From NCBI GenBank assembly GCA_964409685.1, contig CAYPEJ010000006.1, positions 62,001 to 126,000 on the forward strand: 64,000 bases of DNA. The letters are read 5' to 3'. This DNA comes from Clostridium_AI sp964409685. GTDB taxonomy: Bacteria > Bacillota > Clostridia > Lachnospirales > Lachnospiraceae. Of this stretch, positions 33,800 through 43,247 are shown piece by piece. The translations under genes and the position numbers were made by a program. Positions within the stretch are counted from its first letter, which is position 1, and each line of letters opens with the position of its first letter. The notes under the pieces are model-generated. The model saw nothing but the letters and a program-made list of their open reading frames with translations. It was not told the origin of the DNA and did not search any database.

Positions 33800-34699
33800 T
33801 TATAACTGAATTCTTTCTTTATATAACAAAGATTGTAAAAAGTAAGATGCAGCAGCAGAAAGTGGAAGTTGGTTGCTGTATGCAGCTACAATTTTACGAT
33901 TTGGTAAATGTTCTTTTATTTGTATCAATTTTAAGTCATTAGACGTACTCTTTAGGCAAAAATCGGGAACGAAAGCGATTCCAATACCGATTTTTGCTAA
34001 ATCTATAAGTAAATCATTACTGCTCAATTCAATAGAAGGAATTAATTCTAACTGATGTTGTAAGAAAATGGAGTGTAAAAATTGACTAGTAGTAGAGTTT
34101 TTACCTAGCATCAGCACTGGATAATTTTGTAATTGATTTAGACTTAGTGTCAAATCAATATTCGGAAAATACGTTGGATTTACCACAAACACATCATGGA
34201 ATTCATGAATGGTTTTTACATTTTCCAAAGAATTTAATTTGGAGTTTGGAGTATTGGCAACGATTAAGTCCACCTGATTGGTTTCTAGTAAATCAACACA
34301 ATTCAAAGATGTTTCATTGACAATTTTAATGTGTACATTTGGAAAACGATTGTGGAATGCTTTAAAAAATGGTACTAAATAATAACGACAAATAGTATCA
34401 CTTGCACCAATTCTTAATTGACCACCATTTAAGGTATGTCCTTCAATGATCTGATTTTCGCCACGACTAATTAAGTTAATGGCTGGTTCAATGTGTTTGA
34501 AGAGCAACTCACCTTCTTTAGTTAGTTTTACTTTCTTAGTGCTACGAATAAATAAAGTCTGGTCAAGTCTTTTTTCTAACGTCTTAATGGACTGACTAAC
34601 AGCCGACTGAGATATGTATAACTCTTTTGATGCTTCTGAAAAACTTAGTGTTTTTGCTACAAAGTAAAAAACCTTGTATAATTCATAATTTATATCCAT
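33800..34699 (-). CDS. LysR-family transcriptional regulator
   Basis: A 299-residue LysR protein: N-terminal winged helix (MDINYELYKVFYFVAKTLSF; helix-turn-helix about residues 18-40 with ELYISQSAVSQSIKTLE) and a C-terminal periplasmic-binding-like effector domain (GGQLRIGASDTICRYYLVPFF). Ribosome site AATGGAGATG. It probably controls azlCD, and perhaps the divergent aspartoacylase-like genes, through the LysR box in the intergenic region. Effector unknown. Confidence 0.92.
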   Translation of the reverse strand: MDINYELYKVFYFVAKTLSFSEASKELYISQSAVSQSIKTLEKRLDQTLFIRSTKKVKLTKEGELLFKHIEPAINLISRGENQIIEGHTLNGGQLRIGASDTICRYYLVPFFKAFHNRFPNVHIKIVNETSLNCVDLLETNQVDLIVANTPNSKLNSLENVKTIHEFHDVFVVNPTYFPNIDLTLSLNQLQNYPVLMLGKNSTTSQFLHSIFLQHQLELIPSIELSSNDLLIDLAKIGIGIAFVPDFCLKSTSNDLKLIQIKEHLPNRKIVAAYSNQLPLSAAASYFLQSLLYKERIQL

Positions 34700-34715
34700 G
34701 ATTTCATCTCCATTT

Positions 34716-34738
34716 ATAAGTTTGACTTATGACGTCAT
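34716..34738. promoter_or_regulatory. LysR-type operator with an adjoining palindrome
   Basis: ATAAG-TTTGA-CTTAT (34716-34730) is a perfect 15-bp T-N11-A style LysR box just upstream of the LysR start. It overlaps a second palindrome ATGACGTCAT (34729-34738). Confidence 0.5.
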
Positions 34739-34814
34739 CATAACACATTTAAAATGAACTTACAATCGAAACTTACACGAAAATTATCACTTTTACATGT
34801 TAAGCTAGGATTGT

Positions 34815-34843
34815 TTGACAGTTAATTCACAGTAGGGTATAAT
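34815..34843 (+). promoter_or_regulatory. Promoter of the aspartoacylase-like pair
   Basis: Consensus -35 TTGACA (34815-34820), 17-bp spacer and consensus -10 TATAAT (34838-34843), 38 bp before the ATG. One of the strongest promoters in the window. Confidence 0.75.
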
Positions 34844-34880
34844 ATTTTAGTAATGCACTTATTTGAAAGGAAGAGGAAAT

Positions 34881-35816
34881 ATGGTGAAAACTGTTGTTTC
34901 TGTCGGACTACCAGTAGGTGAAGTACTGACGATTAAGAAAAATACATTAAAACCTGTTACGACAGATGGAAATGAAAAGCGACTTTGTATTGTTACAGGA
35001 ATTCACGGCGATGAATTGGAAGGACAATATGTCTGTTATGAATTGACACGAAGAATACAAGAGAACTTATCCTGCTTGAAAGGAATTGTAGACATTTACC
35101 CTTGTTGTAACCCACTTGGTATCGAGTCCATTTCGAGGGGGATACCAACATTTGATATTGATATGAACCGATGTTTTCCAGGTTCCAGAAATGGCGATTT
35201 GGTAGAATATGTTGCTTCTAGTATTGTAGATGATGTATTAGGGGCAGATTTATGTATTGATGTTCATGCCAGTGATATTTTTATACGAGAGATTCCACAA
35301 GTACGTATTCGTACGGAAAATATTGAACAATTATTTGATTATGCGATGAATTTAAATGTTGACTTTATTTGGGCATATGAGTCCAAGACCGTTCTAGAAG
35401 CGACCTTGGTTCATTCTTTAAATAAATTAGAAGTTCCAACGATTGCCATTGAGATGGGTGTTGGAATGCGATTGACAAAAGATTTTGGAGATCAGATTGT
35501 GGAAGGACTTTTCAATGTAATGAAAAAGTTAGGTATCTGGGAAGGACAAGTTAGTCGAGTAAGAAAACCGATTGTATCAACCGATGGAGAAGTAGAATTA
35601 ATTCATGCGGAAGCAGCTGGTATTTTTGTACCATACATAGAGCACTGGAAGGGAATCCAAGAAGGGGATATCGTTGGAAATATTATTGATCCTTTAGAGG
35701 GTACTTTGAAGCAGACTATTTTGGCACCAGTAAGTGGAATGGTATTTTCACTTAGAGAATATCCAGTTGTTTATGAAGGGTCGCTAATTGCTAGAATACT
35801 AGGAGGTGCGTCCTAA
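34881..35816 (+). CDS. Succinylglutamate desuccinylase/aspartoacylase-family zinc hydrolase
   Basis: A 311-residue member of the AstE/AspA (M14-related) family. Zinc ligands are visible: H42-G-D-E45 in TGIHGDELEG and H129 in CIDVHAS, plus the substrate loop DMNRCFPG. The C-terminal barrel-like region (HAEAAGIFVPYIEHW; VGNIIDPLEG) is usual. Such enzymes release an amino acid from an N-acyl amino acid; the substrate is unknown. The ATG at 34881 follows AAGGAAGAGGAAAT; the in-frame TTG at 34863 lies upstream of that site. The stop overlaps the next start by one base. Confidence 0.85.
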   Translation: MVKTVVSVGLPVGEVLTIKKNTLKPVTTDGNEKRLCIVTGIHGDELEGQYVCYELTRRIQENLSCLKGIVDIYPCCNPLGIESISRGIPTFDIDMNRCFPGSRNGDLVEYVASSIVDDVLGADLCIDVHASDIFIREIPQVRIRTENIEQLFDYAMNLNVDFIWAYESKTVLEATLVHSLNKLEVPTIAIEMGVGMRLTKDFGDQIVEGLFNVMKKLGIWEGQVSRVRKPIVSTDGEVELIHAEAAGIFVPYIEHWKGIQEGDIVGNIIDPLEGTLKQTILAPVSGMVFSLREYPVVYEGSLIARILGGAS

Positions 35817-36751
35817 TGTTAAAAGAAAAAATATTTACGTTAAAAGCACCATATAGAGAAGATATGAGCATATTTGGTTATTCTTTTGGAAAGGGCGAAG
35901 ATGCAGCTTGTATCGTAGGGGCTACTAGAGGAAATGAAGTACAGCAACTTTATGCATGTTCTCAACTTGTTAAGATACTAACAACATTAGAAAGAACAGG
36001 TGGAATCTCATCCAAGAGTCGTATATTAGTCATTCCATCTGTAAACCATTTTTCAATGAATATTGAAAAAAGATTTTGGGCGTTAGATAATTCAGATATA
36101 AATAAAAAGTTTCCTGGTGATTTGCATGGTGAAACAACAGAGAGAATTGCAGCTGGTGTTTTTGAAAAGGTAAAAGGATTTAATTATGGAATTCAATTTG
36201 CAAGTTTTCATACACCAGGCGAATTTATCCCTCATGTTCGATTAATGGAGACAGGAGAGGAAAATTCTAGCCTTGCCAATCTATTTGGTTTACCATACGT
36301 TGTCATAAGGAAACCGGAGTCATTTGACTACGGAACGTTAAATTATAACTGGCAGATGTCTGGAACTAGTGCATTTTCTGTCTATGCAAGTTCGACAGAT
36401 ATTATAGATGAAGCAAGTGCTTCACAATCCGTCAGTTCCGTTTTACGATTCTTAAAGCGAATGGGAATTATCAAATATAATTGCCACAATGGTTACATAG
36501 CATCTATCATTGAAGAAGATGCTTTAATGCCAATCCGGGTGGATGTCTCAGGAATTTATCGTAGATTAAAGAACCCCGGTGATGAGGTGAGATTTGGGGA
36601 AATACTAGCTGAAGTGGTAGATCCAATGGAAGGCGAAGTGATATCCCAGATATTAGCCCCAAGTGATGGAGTAATCTTTTTTACTCATACAAAACCACTG
36701 GTGATGCAAAATTGTATCGTGTACCAGTTGTTGCGAAGAATGCATGTGTGA
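35816..36751 (+). CDS. Degenerate paralogue of the aspartoacylase-like hydrolase
   Basis: A 311-residue protein with the same fold and length as its upstream neighbour but altered active site. The HGDE motif reads R38-G-N-E (VGATRGNEVQ), so one zinc histidine is lost. The DVHAS histidine region reads FASFHTPG, and the DMNR loop reads DINKKFPG. The C-terminal domain (SGIYRRLKNPGDEVRFGEILAEVVDPMEGEV split over about 242-272) is retained. Start and previous stop overlap (TAATG), so the pair is translated together. It may be a structural partner in a heteromer or have changed substrate (inference). Confidence 0.75.
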   Translation: MLKEKIFTLKAPYREDMSIFGYSFGKGEDAACIVGATRGNEVQQLYACSQLVKILTTLERTGGISSKSRILVIPSVNHFSMNIEKRFWALDNSDINKKFPGDLHGETTERIAAGVFEKVKGFNYGIQFASFHTPGEFIPHVRLMETGEENSSLANLFGLPYVVIRKPESFDYGTLNYNWQMSGTSAFSVYASSTDIIDEASASQSVSSVLRFLKRMGIIKYNCHNGYIASIIEEDALMPIRVDVSGIYRRLKNPGDEVRFGEILAEVVDPMEGEVISQILAPSDGVIFFTHTKPLVMQNCIVYQLLRRMHV

Positions 36752-36807
36752 TATGATAGGTTAGACATGTTACGCAACAAATCTATTACTAAGTGAAAGG
36801 AGCTATT

Positions 36808-37857
36808 GTGTTATTTAAAAGAAAAATATGTTATGTACTCATACTTGTATTATGTATGCTTCAAGTGTCAGGATGCAAGAGTAAATCAAAAGATTCTGAT
36901 GATGCAAGTGTTGCAGTATTAACGATAAATGATCAAACAGTTTATTTAGACGAGGTATTATACCGAGTATGGGAGTATGAAGAAGAACATTCTTACTATA
37001 GTGAAGATTATCAAGCTGAGTATGGAACAGATTATTGGGAAAGTGAACTGACAGATGGGGTTACTGTTTCAGAAAACTTGAAAGAAGAACTTTATGAAGA
37101 TATCTTGAGAGATTATTTACTCTATGAAAAAGCTACAGAAGAGGGAGTTAGCTTAACGGATGAAGAAAAAGAACTTTTCCGTGAGCAAGCTACGATAGAA
37201 TTATCTGAGATGTCCGATGATGTTAGGGATGCAATCAGTGCAACAGAAAATTTACTAATCCGAATGAAAGAACACAATCAAGTTGTATCGAGCTACTTTT
37301 CTTCCTTACTTGATACTTATCAGGTAGATGAAGAAACCATACGAGAGTCTATTGACGAAGCAAATTATGAACAGCTTGACATTCAAACAATTGGCTTCTC
37401 TAAGTATGTATACGATGGGATGGGGAATGAGACAGAAAAATCCGATGAAGAAAAGGCAGAAGGATTAGAACGTCTAAATGCAATTGTAGAAGAAGCAAAG
37501 TCAACTGAAGATCTCAACGACTTTTTAGCAGAGGATGAAACACTGCTGGAAACCGAAGAATTAAGCATTATTCCAGGGGAATCAGCTTGTGATCTTGAGA
37601 TAGAAGAAGCAGCTATGAATATGGAACCGGGGGATACTTCCGATGTCATTGAAACAGAAAATGGTTATTATATCGTTCGTCTGTTAGATAACACATCCGA
37701 AGATGCTTATGATGAGACAGTTGAAAATGCTATATTGAATGAAAAGTACAAACAATTTGATGCGTATTTTGAAACACTAAAAGAAAGTGCAAAAGTGGAA
37801 ACGACTGAAAAGTGGGATGCAATCAAAATTGGTGGTACTATCATAAAAAACGAATAA
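36808..37857 (+). CDS. SurA/PpiC-like lipoprotein
   Basis: A 349-residue lipoprotein with a short signal and lipobox QVSGC (cysteine at about residue 23). An N-terminal SurA/PrsA-like chaperone segment (VLTINDQTVYLDEVLYRVWEYEE) leads, after an acidic helical middle, to a parvulin-like region ending AAMNMEPGDTSDVIETENGY. It probably helps fold exported proteins at the membrane surface. Start is GTG at 36808, 5 nt after AAAGGAG; the ORF's earlier GTG at 36793 lies upstream of that site. Very acidic (pI low). Paralogue of the next gene. Confidence 0.75.
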   Translation: MLFKRKICYVLILVLCMLQVSGCKSKSKDSDDASVAVLTINDQTVYLDEVLYRVWEYEEEHSYYSEDYQAEYGTDYWESELTDGVTVSENLKEELYEDILRDYLLYEKATEEGVSLTDEEKELFREQATIELSEMSDDVRDAISATENLLIRMKEHNQVVSSYFSSLLDTYQVDEETIRESIDEANYEQLDIQTIGFSKYVYDGMGNETEKSDEEKAEGLERLNAIVEEAKSTEDLNDFLAEDETLLETEELSIIPGESACDLEIEEAAMNMEPGDTSDVIETENGYYIVRLLDNTSEDAYDETVENAILNEKYKQFDAYFETLKESAKVETTEKWDAIKIGGTIIKNE

Positions 37858-37885
37858 TGAATAATTAAGATTGGAGAGAGAGTAA

Positions 37886-39100
37886 ATGAACACAAGTAAA
37901 ACTACATTGAAGAAGACAGATGTAGACAAGAAAAAAGCGCCTAAGAAATTAGGCAGTGATGGTAGTGGGGGAAGCAATTTAAAATGGATTATCACAGGCG
38001 GTATCGCAATCGTTGTTGTAATTGGTTTAATTATTGGTATTTCCATTGAAAACTTTAAACCAAGTTTATTAATGACAGTAAATGATGAAAAAGTTTACAT
38101 GGATGATGTTATGTACTACGTTTACAACACAGAATCTAGCTACAGCTACATGGATCAAATCTACCAAGCTTACTATGGTACAAGCTACTGGGATCAATCT
38201 AGTGAATCTGGCGTATCCAATCGTGATAGTGCAAAACTTGAATTAGAACAAACAATCGAGGCATATGAAATTTTATACAAAGAAGCAGTTGACGCAGGTT
38301 ATAAAATTAATGATGAAGATAAAGAGAATGCAAAATCCGATGTAAAATCCATCCGTGACGCCTTAACATTAGAACAAAAAAATCAATTGGGTATGGGCAA
38401 AAAAGCGCTAACAAGCACATTAGAAAAGAAATATTGTGCAGACCGTTATAAACAAGATATCGTAGATGGTTTTGATATTGACGACGAAGCAATTCGTGAA
38501 GGCGTATCTTATGATGATTTCAAACAATATGATATTCAGTACTATGAAATCAGCAAACAAACATACGATGAAGAAGGCAACCCAGTTGATGTTGACGATG
38601 AAACATTAAAACTTTACAAAGAAGAATTAGAAGGTTTAGCAGAACGTGCTAAAACAGAAGATTTTGATTCTTTAACACCTCAGGCGGTAGAAGCTGTCAA
38701 AGAGTTAGAAGAAGCAGAAGCATCTAGCGAACCAGCAGATGATACAGAAGATTCTGAAGACACTGAAACAGAAGATGAAGTGAAATACAATGCAAACTTT
38801 ACAGCAGACGGTAATTTCGTTGTAGGTAACGGTAACTTCACAACAGATTTCGAAGACGCTGTTAAAACAATGAAGAATGATGAAATCTCTAAAGTAATCG
38901 AAACAGAAACAAGTCTTTACCTTGTAAAAATGATTAACAACGATGATGACGAAGCTTATGAAGCAGAAGTTGAAAATCAAATTACAACCAAAGAAAATGA
39001 AGAATTCGAAGCTTGGTATGAAGATATCTTTGCAAAATACACAATTACTTTAAACGAAAAAGTTTGGGATAGTCTTGAACTAGGTAGTGTGATTCTTTAA
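37886..39100 (+). CDS. Membrane-anchored SurA/PpiC-like protein
   Basis: A 404-residue protein: a basic N-terminus (about 1-34), one membrane helix (NLKWIITGGIAIVVVIGLII, about 35-55), then an extracellular SurA-like region (LMTVNDEKVYMDDVMYYVYN) and a parvulin-like end (FEDAVKTMKNDEISKVIETE). An acidic stretch of Glu/Asp/Ser/Thr (about 270-293) splits the domain. It lies 28 bp after its lipoprotein paralogue, so both are co-transcribed. Both lack a lipobox/helix match to each other, showing two different anchors on similar chaperones. Confidence 0.75.
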   Translation: MNTSKTTLKKTDVDKKKAPKKLGSDGSGGSNLKWIITGGIAIVVVIGLIIGISIENFKPSLLMTVNDEKVYMDDVMYYVYNTESSYSYMDQIYQAYYGTSYWDQSSESGVSNRDSAKLELEQTIEAYEILYKEAVDAGYKINDEDKENAKSDVKSIRDALTLEQKNQLGMGKKALTSTLEKKYCADRYKQDIVDGFDIDDEAIREGVSYDDFKQYDIQYYEISKQTYDEEGNPVDVDDETLKLYKEELEGLAERAKTEDFDSLTPQAVEAVKELEEAEASSEPADDTEDSEDTETEDEVKYNANFTADGNFVVGNGNFTTDFEDAVKTMKNDEISKVIETETSLYLVKMINNDDDEAYEAEVENQITTKENEEFEAWYEDIFAKYTITLNEKVWDSLELGSVIL

Positions 39101-39140
39101 TCCCAGATTCTGAACGAATCATATAGCGAAAGAACAAGAG

Positions 39141-39174
39141 AAGGCACTTACACTGTGGTGTAGGTGCCTTTTTT
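39141..39174 (+). terminator. Intrinsic terminator after the PpiC-like pair
   Basis: A 13-bp stem AAGGCACTTACAC/GTGTAGGTGCCTT, loop TGTG, then a T run. One G-T pair. Confidence 0.9.
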
Positions 39175-39292
39175 GATATTAATAAGCACAGCTAATATTA
39201 AAAATAATTTTAATTTATTTTATTAATAAAAGAAAGTATGTTAAGATAACACTAAAGATGAATGAAAATGGTGTTCTGGAAAGGAGCTATTT

Positions 39293-42200
39293 ATGAGTAC
39301 AGTAAGAAGAATTTATGTAGAAAAAAAGCCTGAATATGCAGTGCATGCAAAAGAATTAAAGAGTGATTTAAAAACATACCTTAATTTAAAAGAATTAAGA
39401 GATGTTCGAGTATTAGTTCGTTATGATATTGAAAATTTAAGTGATGAGACATATAGAAAGGCATTAGGAATCGTATTTTCCGAGCCTCCAGTAGACATTT
39501 TATTTGAAGAACAATTCGAGAAATTAGCAGACGATAAAACATTTTCCGTAGAATATTTACCAGGTCAATTCGACCAACGTGCCGATTCTGCTGAACAATG
39601 TGTAAAATTATTAAAAGAAACAGAAGAACCAATTATCCGTTCTGCGACTACTTACATTTTATCTGGTAATATTACTGACGAAGATATGGAACGTGTAAAA
39701 GCATACTGTATCAATCCTGTAGATTCTAGAGAAACAAATGAAGAAAAACCAGAAACATTAGTACAAGATTTTGCAGAGCCAGAAGATGTACTAATCTTCA
39801 CAGGCTTTAAAGACATGGAAGAAGACAAGCTAAAAGAGTTATACGATTCACTAGGTTTGGCTATGACATTTAAAGACTTTTTACATATTCAAACTTATTT
39901 TAAAGGAGAAGAACAACGCGATCCTTCTATGACAGAGATTCGTGTATTAGATACTTACTGGTCTGATCACTGCCGTCATACCACTTTCCTTACAGAACTA
40001 AAGAATATATCTTTCGAAGATGGATATTACAATAAGCCAATCAAAGGTTCCTTCGAGAATTACAAAGAAGTACATGATGAAATTTTCAAAGGCAGAGATG
40101 ATAAATATGTATCCCTTATGGATATCGCTTTATTAGCTATGAGAAAGTTGAAAAAAGAAGGCAAGCTTGCTGACATGGAAGAATCCGATGAAATCAATGC
40201 TTGTTCCATCGTAGTTCCAGTTGAAATTGATGGAAAAACAGAAGAATGGTTAGTATTCTTTAAAAATGAAACACATAACCATCCAACAGAAATTGAACCT
40301 TTTGGTGGTGCAGCAACTTGTCTTGGTGGTGCTATCCGTGACCCATTGTCAGGTCGTGGCTATGTATACCAAGCAATGCGTGTAACAGGTGCAGCAGACC
40401 CAACAAAATCCTTAAAAGAAACATTAGAGGGAAAACTTCCTCAAAAGAAAATTGTAAAAGGTGCAGCAAGTGGATACAGTTCCTACGGTAACCAAATCGG
40501 TCTTGCAACAGGTCTTGTAAATGAAATCTATCATCCAAACTATGTTGCTAAGAGAATGGAAATCGGTGCTGTTATGGGTGCAGCTCCAAGAAGAAATGTT
40601 ATCCGTGAGAATTCCGACCCAGGCGATATCATCATTTTACTAGGTGGTAGAACAGGACGTGACGGTTGTGGTGGTGCAACAGGTTCTTCCAAATCCCACA
40701 CAACAGAATCTATTCATACATGTGGTGCAGAAGTACAAAAAGGTAATGCACCTACAGAACGTAAGATTCAACGTTTATTCCGTAGAGAAGAAGTAAGCTC
40801 TATTATTAAGAAATGTAACGACTTTGGAGCAGGCGGTGTATCAGTAGCAATCGGTGAGTTAGCAGCTGGCTTAAAAGTAGATTTAGATAAAGTACCTAAG
40901 AAATACGCAGGTCTTGACGGTACAGAACTAGCAATCTCCGAATCCCAAGAAAGAATGGCGATTGTAGTAGACCCTAAAGATGTAGATACATTATTAGGCT
41001 ACGCAGAAGAAGAAAACTTAGAAGCAGTTTGCGTTGCAGTGGTAACAGAAGAACCAAGACTAGTATTATCTTGGAGAGGAAAGGAAATCGTAAATATCAG
41101 CCGTGCATTCCTTGACACAAACGGTGCACATCAAGAAACAGATGTAACCGTTCCTATGCCAGATGAAAAAGCAAACTATTTCAAAGAAGCAAAAGACGTA
41201 GCAGATTTCAAATCCGCTTGGTTAAATAACTTAAAAGACCTAAATGTATGCTCTCAAAAAGGTCTAGTTGAAATGTTTGACAGTTCCATTGGTGCTGCAA
41301 CTGTAACAATGCCTTACGGTGGAAAATATCAATTAACACCAACACAAACAATGATTGCAAAACTTCCAGTCCTAAAAGGAAAATGCGACACAGTAACTAT
41401 GATGAGCTACGGCTTAGATCCATATTTATCAAGTTGGAGCCCATATCACGGTTCCGTATACGCAGTAATTTCCTCCGTTGCAAAAATCGTAGCAGCTGGT
41501 GGTGATATGACAAAGATTCGTTTCACATTCCAAGAATATTTTGAACGTTTAGGAAATGATGCAAAACGTTGGGGTGTTCCAATGGCAGCATTACTTGGTG
41601 CATATGAAGCCCAAATGAAATTCGGTCTTCCAAGTATTGGTGGTAAAGATAGTATGTCTGGTACCTTTAACGATATTGATGTACCTCCAACACTTTGCTC
41701 TTTCGCAGTAGACGTTGCAAAAGTTCAAGATGTGGTAACACCAGAACTTAAGAAGGCGGGCAACGTATTAGTATTATTTGAAATTGAAAAAGACGAATAC
41801 GACTTACCAAACTATGAAATGGTAATGGATTTATACAGCAAGTTGACTAAGTTAGGAAATGACAAAGTTCTTGTATCTGAATACGCAGTAGGATTTGGCG
41901 GTATCGCTGAAGCAGTCAGCAAAATGGCATTTGGTAACAAACTAGGTGTAGACTTATGTCCTAACTTTGAGAAAGAAAAATATTTTGCTCCACTATATGG
42001 TGCAATGGTAGCAGAAGTTGCGCCAGAAGATTTAGATAAATTAACGCAAGCAGGCGTTGCATTCACAAAATTTGGTAAAGTAAAAGCAGAAGCAAGCTTT
42101 ACATGTGGCAATGTATCAATCGATATGGAAGAAGCAATCAACGCTTGGACAAATACATTAGAAAAAGTATTCCCTACTGTATCTGATGTAGAACAAAAAG

Positions 42201-43060
42201 ATGTGAAAATTGAAACATTTGATGCAAAAACAATTTACACAGCTAAGAATCAAATTGCAAAACCAAAAGTATTTATTCCTGTATTCCCAGGTACAAACTG
42301 CGAATATGATACAGCAAAATCATTTGAAGCAGCAGGTGCAGAAGTAGAAACCGTAGTATTCAAGAACATGACAGCACAAAACATCATTGATTCTGTAAAT
42401 GCATTTGAAGCAGCAATCAAATCCTCACAGATTATCATGTTCCCTGGTGGATTCAGTGCTGGTGACGAGCCAGATGGTTCCGCAAAATTCATCGCATCTG
42501 TATTCCGTAATGCGAAGATTAAAGAAGCAACTAACGATTTGATTAAACAAAGAGACGGTTTAGCACTTGGTATCTGTAACGGTTTCCAAGCATTGATTAA
42601 ATTAGGATTAGTACCTTATGGTGAAATCACAGATATTACAGAAGAAACACCAACACTTACAACAAATAGTATTGGTAGACATATTTCCAAGTCCGTTTAT
42701 ACAAAAGTAATGACAAATAAATCTCCTTGGTTACAGTTAGCAGAACTTGGTGGCGTGTACTCCGTTCCAGCATCTCACGGTGAAGGAAGATTTGTTGCAA
42801 ATGAAGAATGGCTTAAGAAATTGATTGAAAATGGTCAAGTTGCAACACAGTATGTAGATGCAGATGGTAATGCGACAATGGACGAAGCCTTTAATCCAAA
42901 TGGATCTTATATGGCAATCGAGGGTATCGTAAGTCCAGACGGTCGTGTGCTTGGTAAGATGGCACATAGTGAACGTCGTGGAGATGGAGTTGCAATTAAC
43001 ATTTATGGTGAGCAGAATCAGATGATTTTTGAGTCTGGCGTGAAGTATTTTAGAGGATAA
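39293..43060 (+). CDS. purL: Phosphoribosylformylglycinamidine synthase, single-chain
   Basis: A 1255-residue enzyme of purine synthesis that converts FGAR to FGAM with ATP and glutamine. It is the long, fused type: an N-terminal PurS-like part, two AIR-synthase-like halves (DTYWSDHCRHTTF; NETHNHPTEIEPFGGAATCLGG; FGLPSIGGKDSMSG) and a C-terminal glutaminase domain with nucleophile Cys in ALGICNGFQALIKLG, and ASHGEGRF and MAHSERR. Most Bacillus-type Firmicutes use three separate PurS/Q/L subunits, while clostridia often carry this fused form. Ribosome site AAAGGAG. No other pur gene is nearby. Confidence 0.96.
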   Translation: MSTVRRIYVEKKPEYAVHAKELKSDLKTYLNLKELRDVRVLVRYDIENLSDETYRKALGIVFSEPPVDILFEEQFEKLADDKTFSVEYLPGQFDQRADSAEQCVKLLKETEEPIIRSATTYILSGNITDEDMERVKAYCINPVDSRETNEEKPETLVQDFAEPEDVLIFTGFKDMEEDKLKELYDSLGLAMTFKDFLHIQTYFKGEEQRDPSMTEIRVLDTYWSDHCRHTTFLTELKNISFEDGYYNKPIKGSFENYKEVHDEIFKGRDDKYVSLMDIALLAMRKLKKEGKLADMEESDEINACSIVVPVEIDGKTEEWLVFFKNETHNHPTEIEPFGGAATCLGGAIRDPLSGRGYVYQAMRVTGAADPTKSLKETLEGKLPQKKIVKGAASGYSSYGNQIGLATGLVNEIYHPNYVAKRMEIGAVMGAAPRRNVIRENSDPGDIIILLGGRTGRDGCGGATGSSKSHTTESIHTCGAEVQKGNAPTERKIQRLFRREEVSSIIKKCNDFGAGGVSVAIGELAAGLKVDLDKVPKKYAGLDGTELAISESQERMAIVVDPKDVDTLLGYAEEENLEAVCVAVVTEEPRLVLSWRGKEIVNISRAFLDTNGAHQETDVTVPMPDEKANYFKEAKDVADFKSAWLNNLKDLNVCSQKGLVEMFDSSIGAATVTMPYGGKYQLTPTQTMIAKLPVLKGKCDTVTMMSYGLDPYLSSWSPYHGSVYAVISSVAKIVAAGGDMTKIRFTFQEYFERLGNDAKRWGVPMAALLGAYEAQMKFGLPSIGGKDSMSGTFNDIDVPPTLCSFAVDVAKVQDVVTPELKKAGNVLVLFEIEKDEYDLPNYEMVMDLYSKLTKLGNDKVLVSEYAVGFGGIAEAVSKMAFGNKLGVDLCPNFEKEKYFAPLYGAMVAEVAPEDLDKLTQAGVAFTKFGKVKAEASFTCGNVSIDMEEAINAWTNTLEKVFPTVSDVEQKDVKIETFDAKTIYTAKNQIAKPKVFIPVFPGTNCEYDTAKSFEAAGAEVETVVFKNMTAQNIIDSVNAFEAAIKSSQIIMFPGGFSAGDEPDGSAKFIASVFRNAKIKEATNDLIKQRDGLALGICNGFQALIKLGLVPYGEITDITEETPTLTTNSIGRHISKSVYTKVMTNKSPWLQLAELGGVYSVPASHGEGRFVANEEWLKKLIENGQVATQYVDADGNATMDEAFNPNGSYMAIEGIVSPDGRVLGKMAHSERRGDGVAINIYGEQNQMIFESGVKYFRG

Positions 43061-43072
43061 TAAAGATAGGAG

Positions 43073-43108
43073 AATAGTCCGAGGATGTGAAGTTCTCGGA
43101 CTATTTTT
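43073..43108 (+). terminator. Intrinsic terminator of purL
   Basis: AATAGTCCGAG (43073-43083) pairs with CTCGGACTATT (43095-43105), then a T run. Confidence 0.88.
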
Positions 43109-43247
43109 GAAATTGTATTCAATATTTTTAATAATTATCTTTTTTTAGTACTAGAGTACTTATAATGAAAAAGAAAGATATTAATTCCTCTGTAGTATTT
43201 TCCTTAAAAATCGGCTATAATTTATCCTTATAGAATAGGAGGAATAT

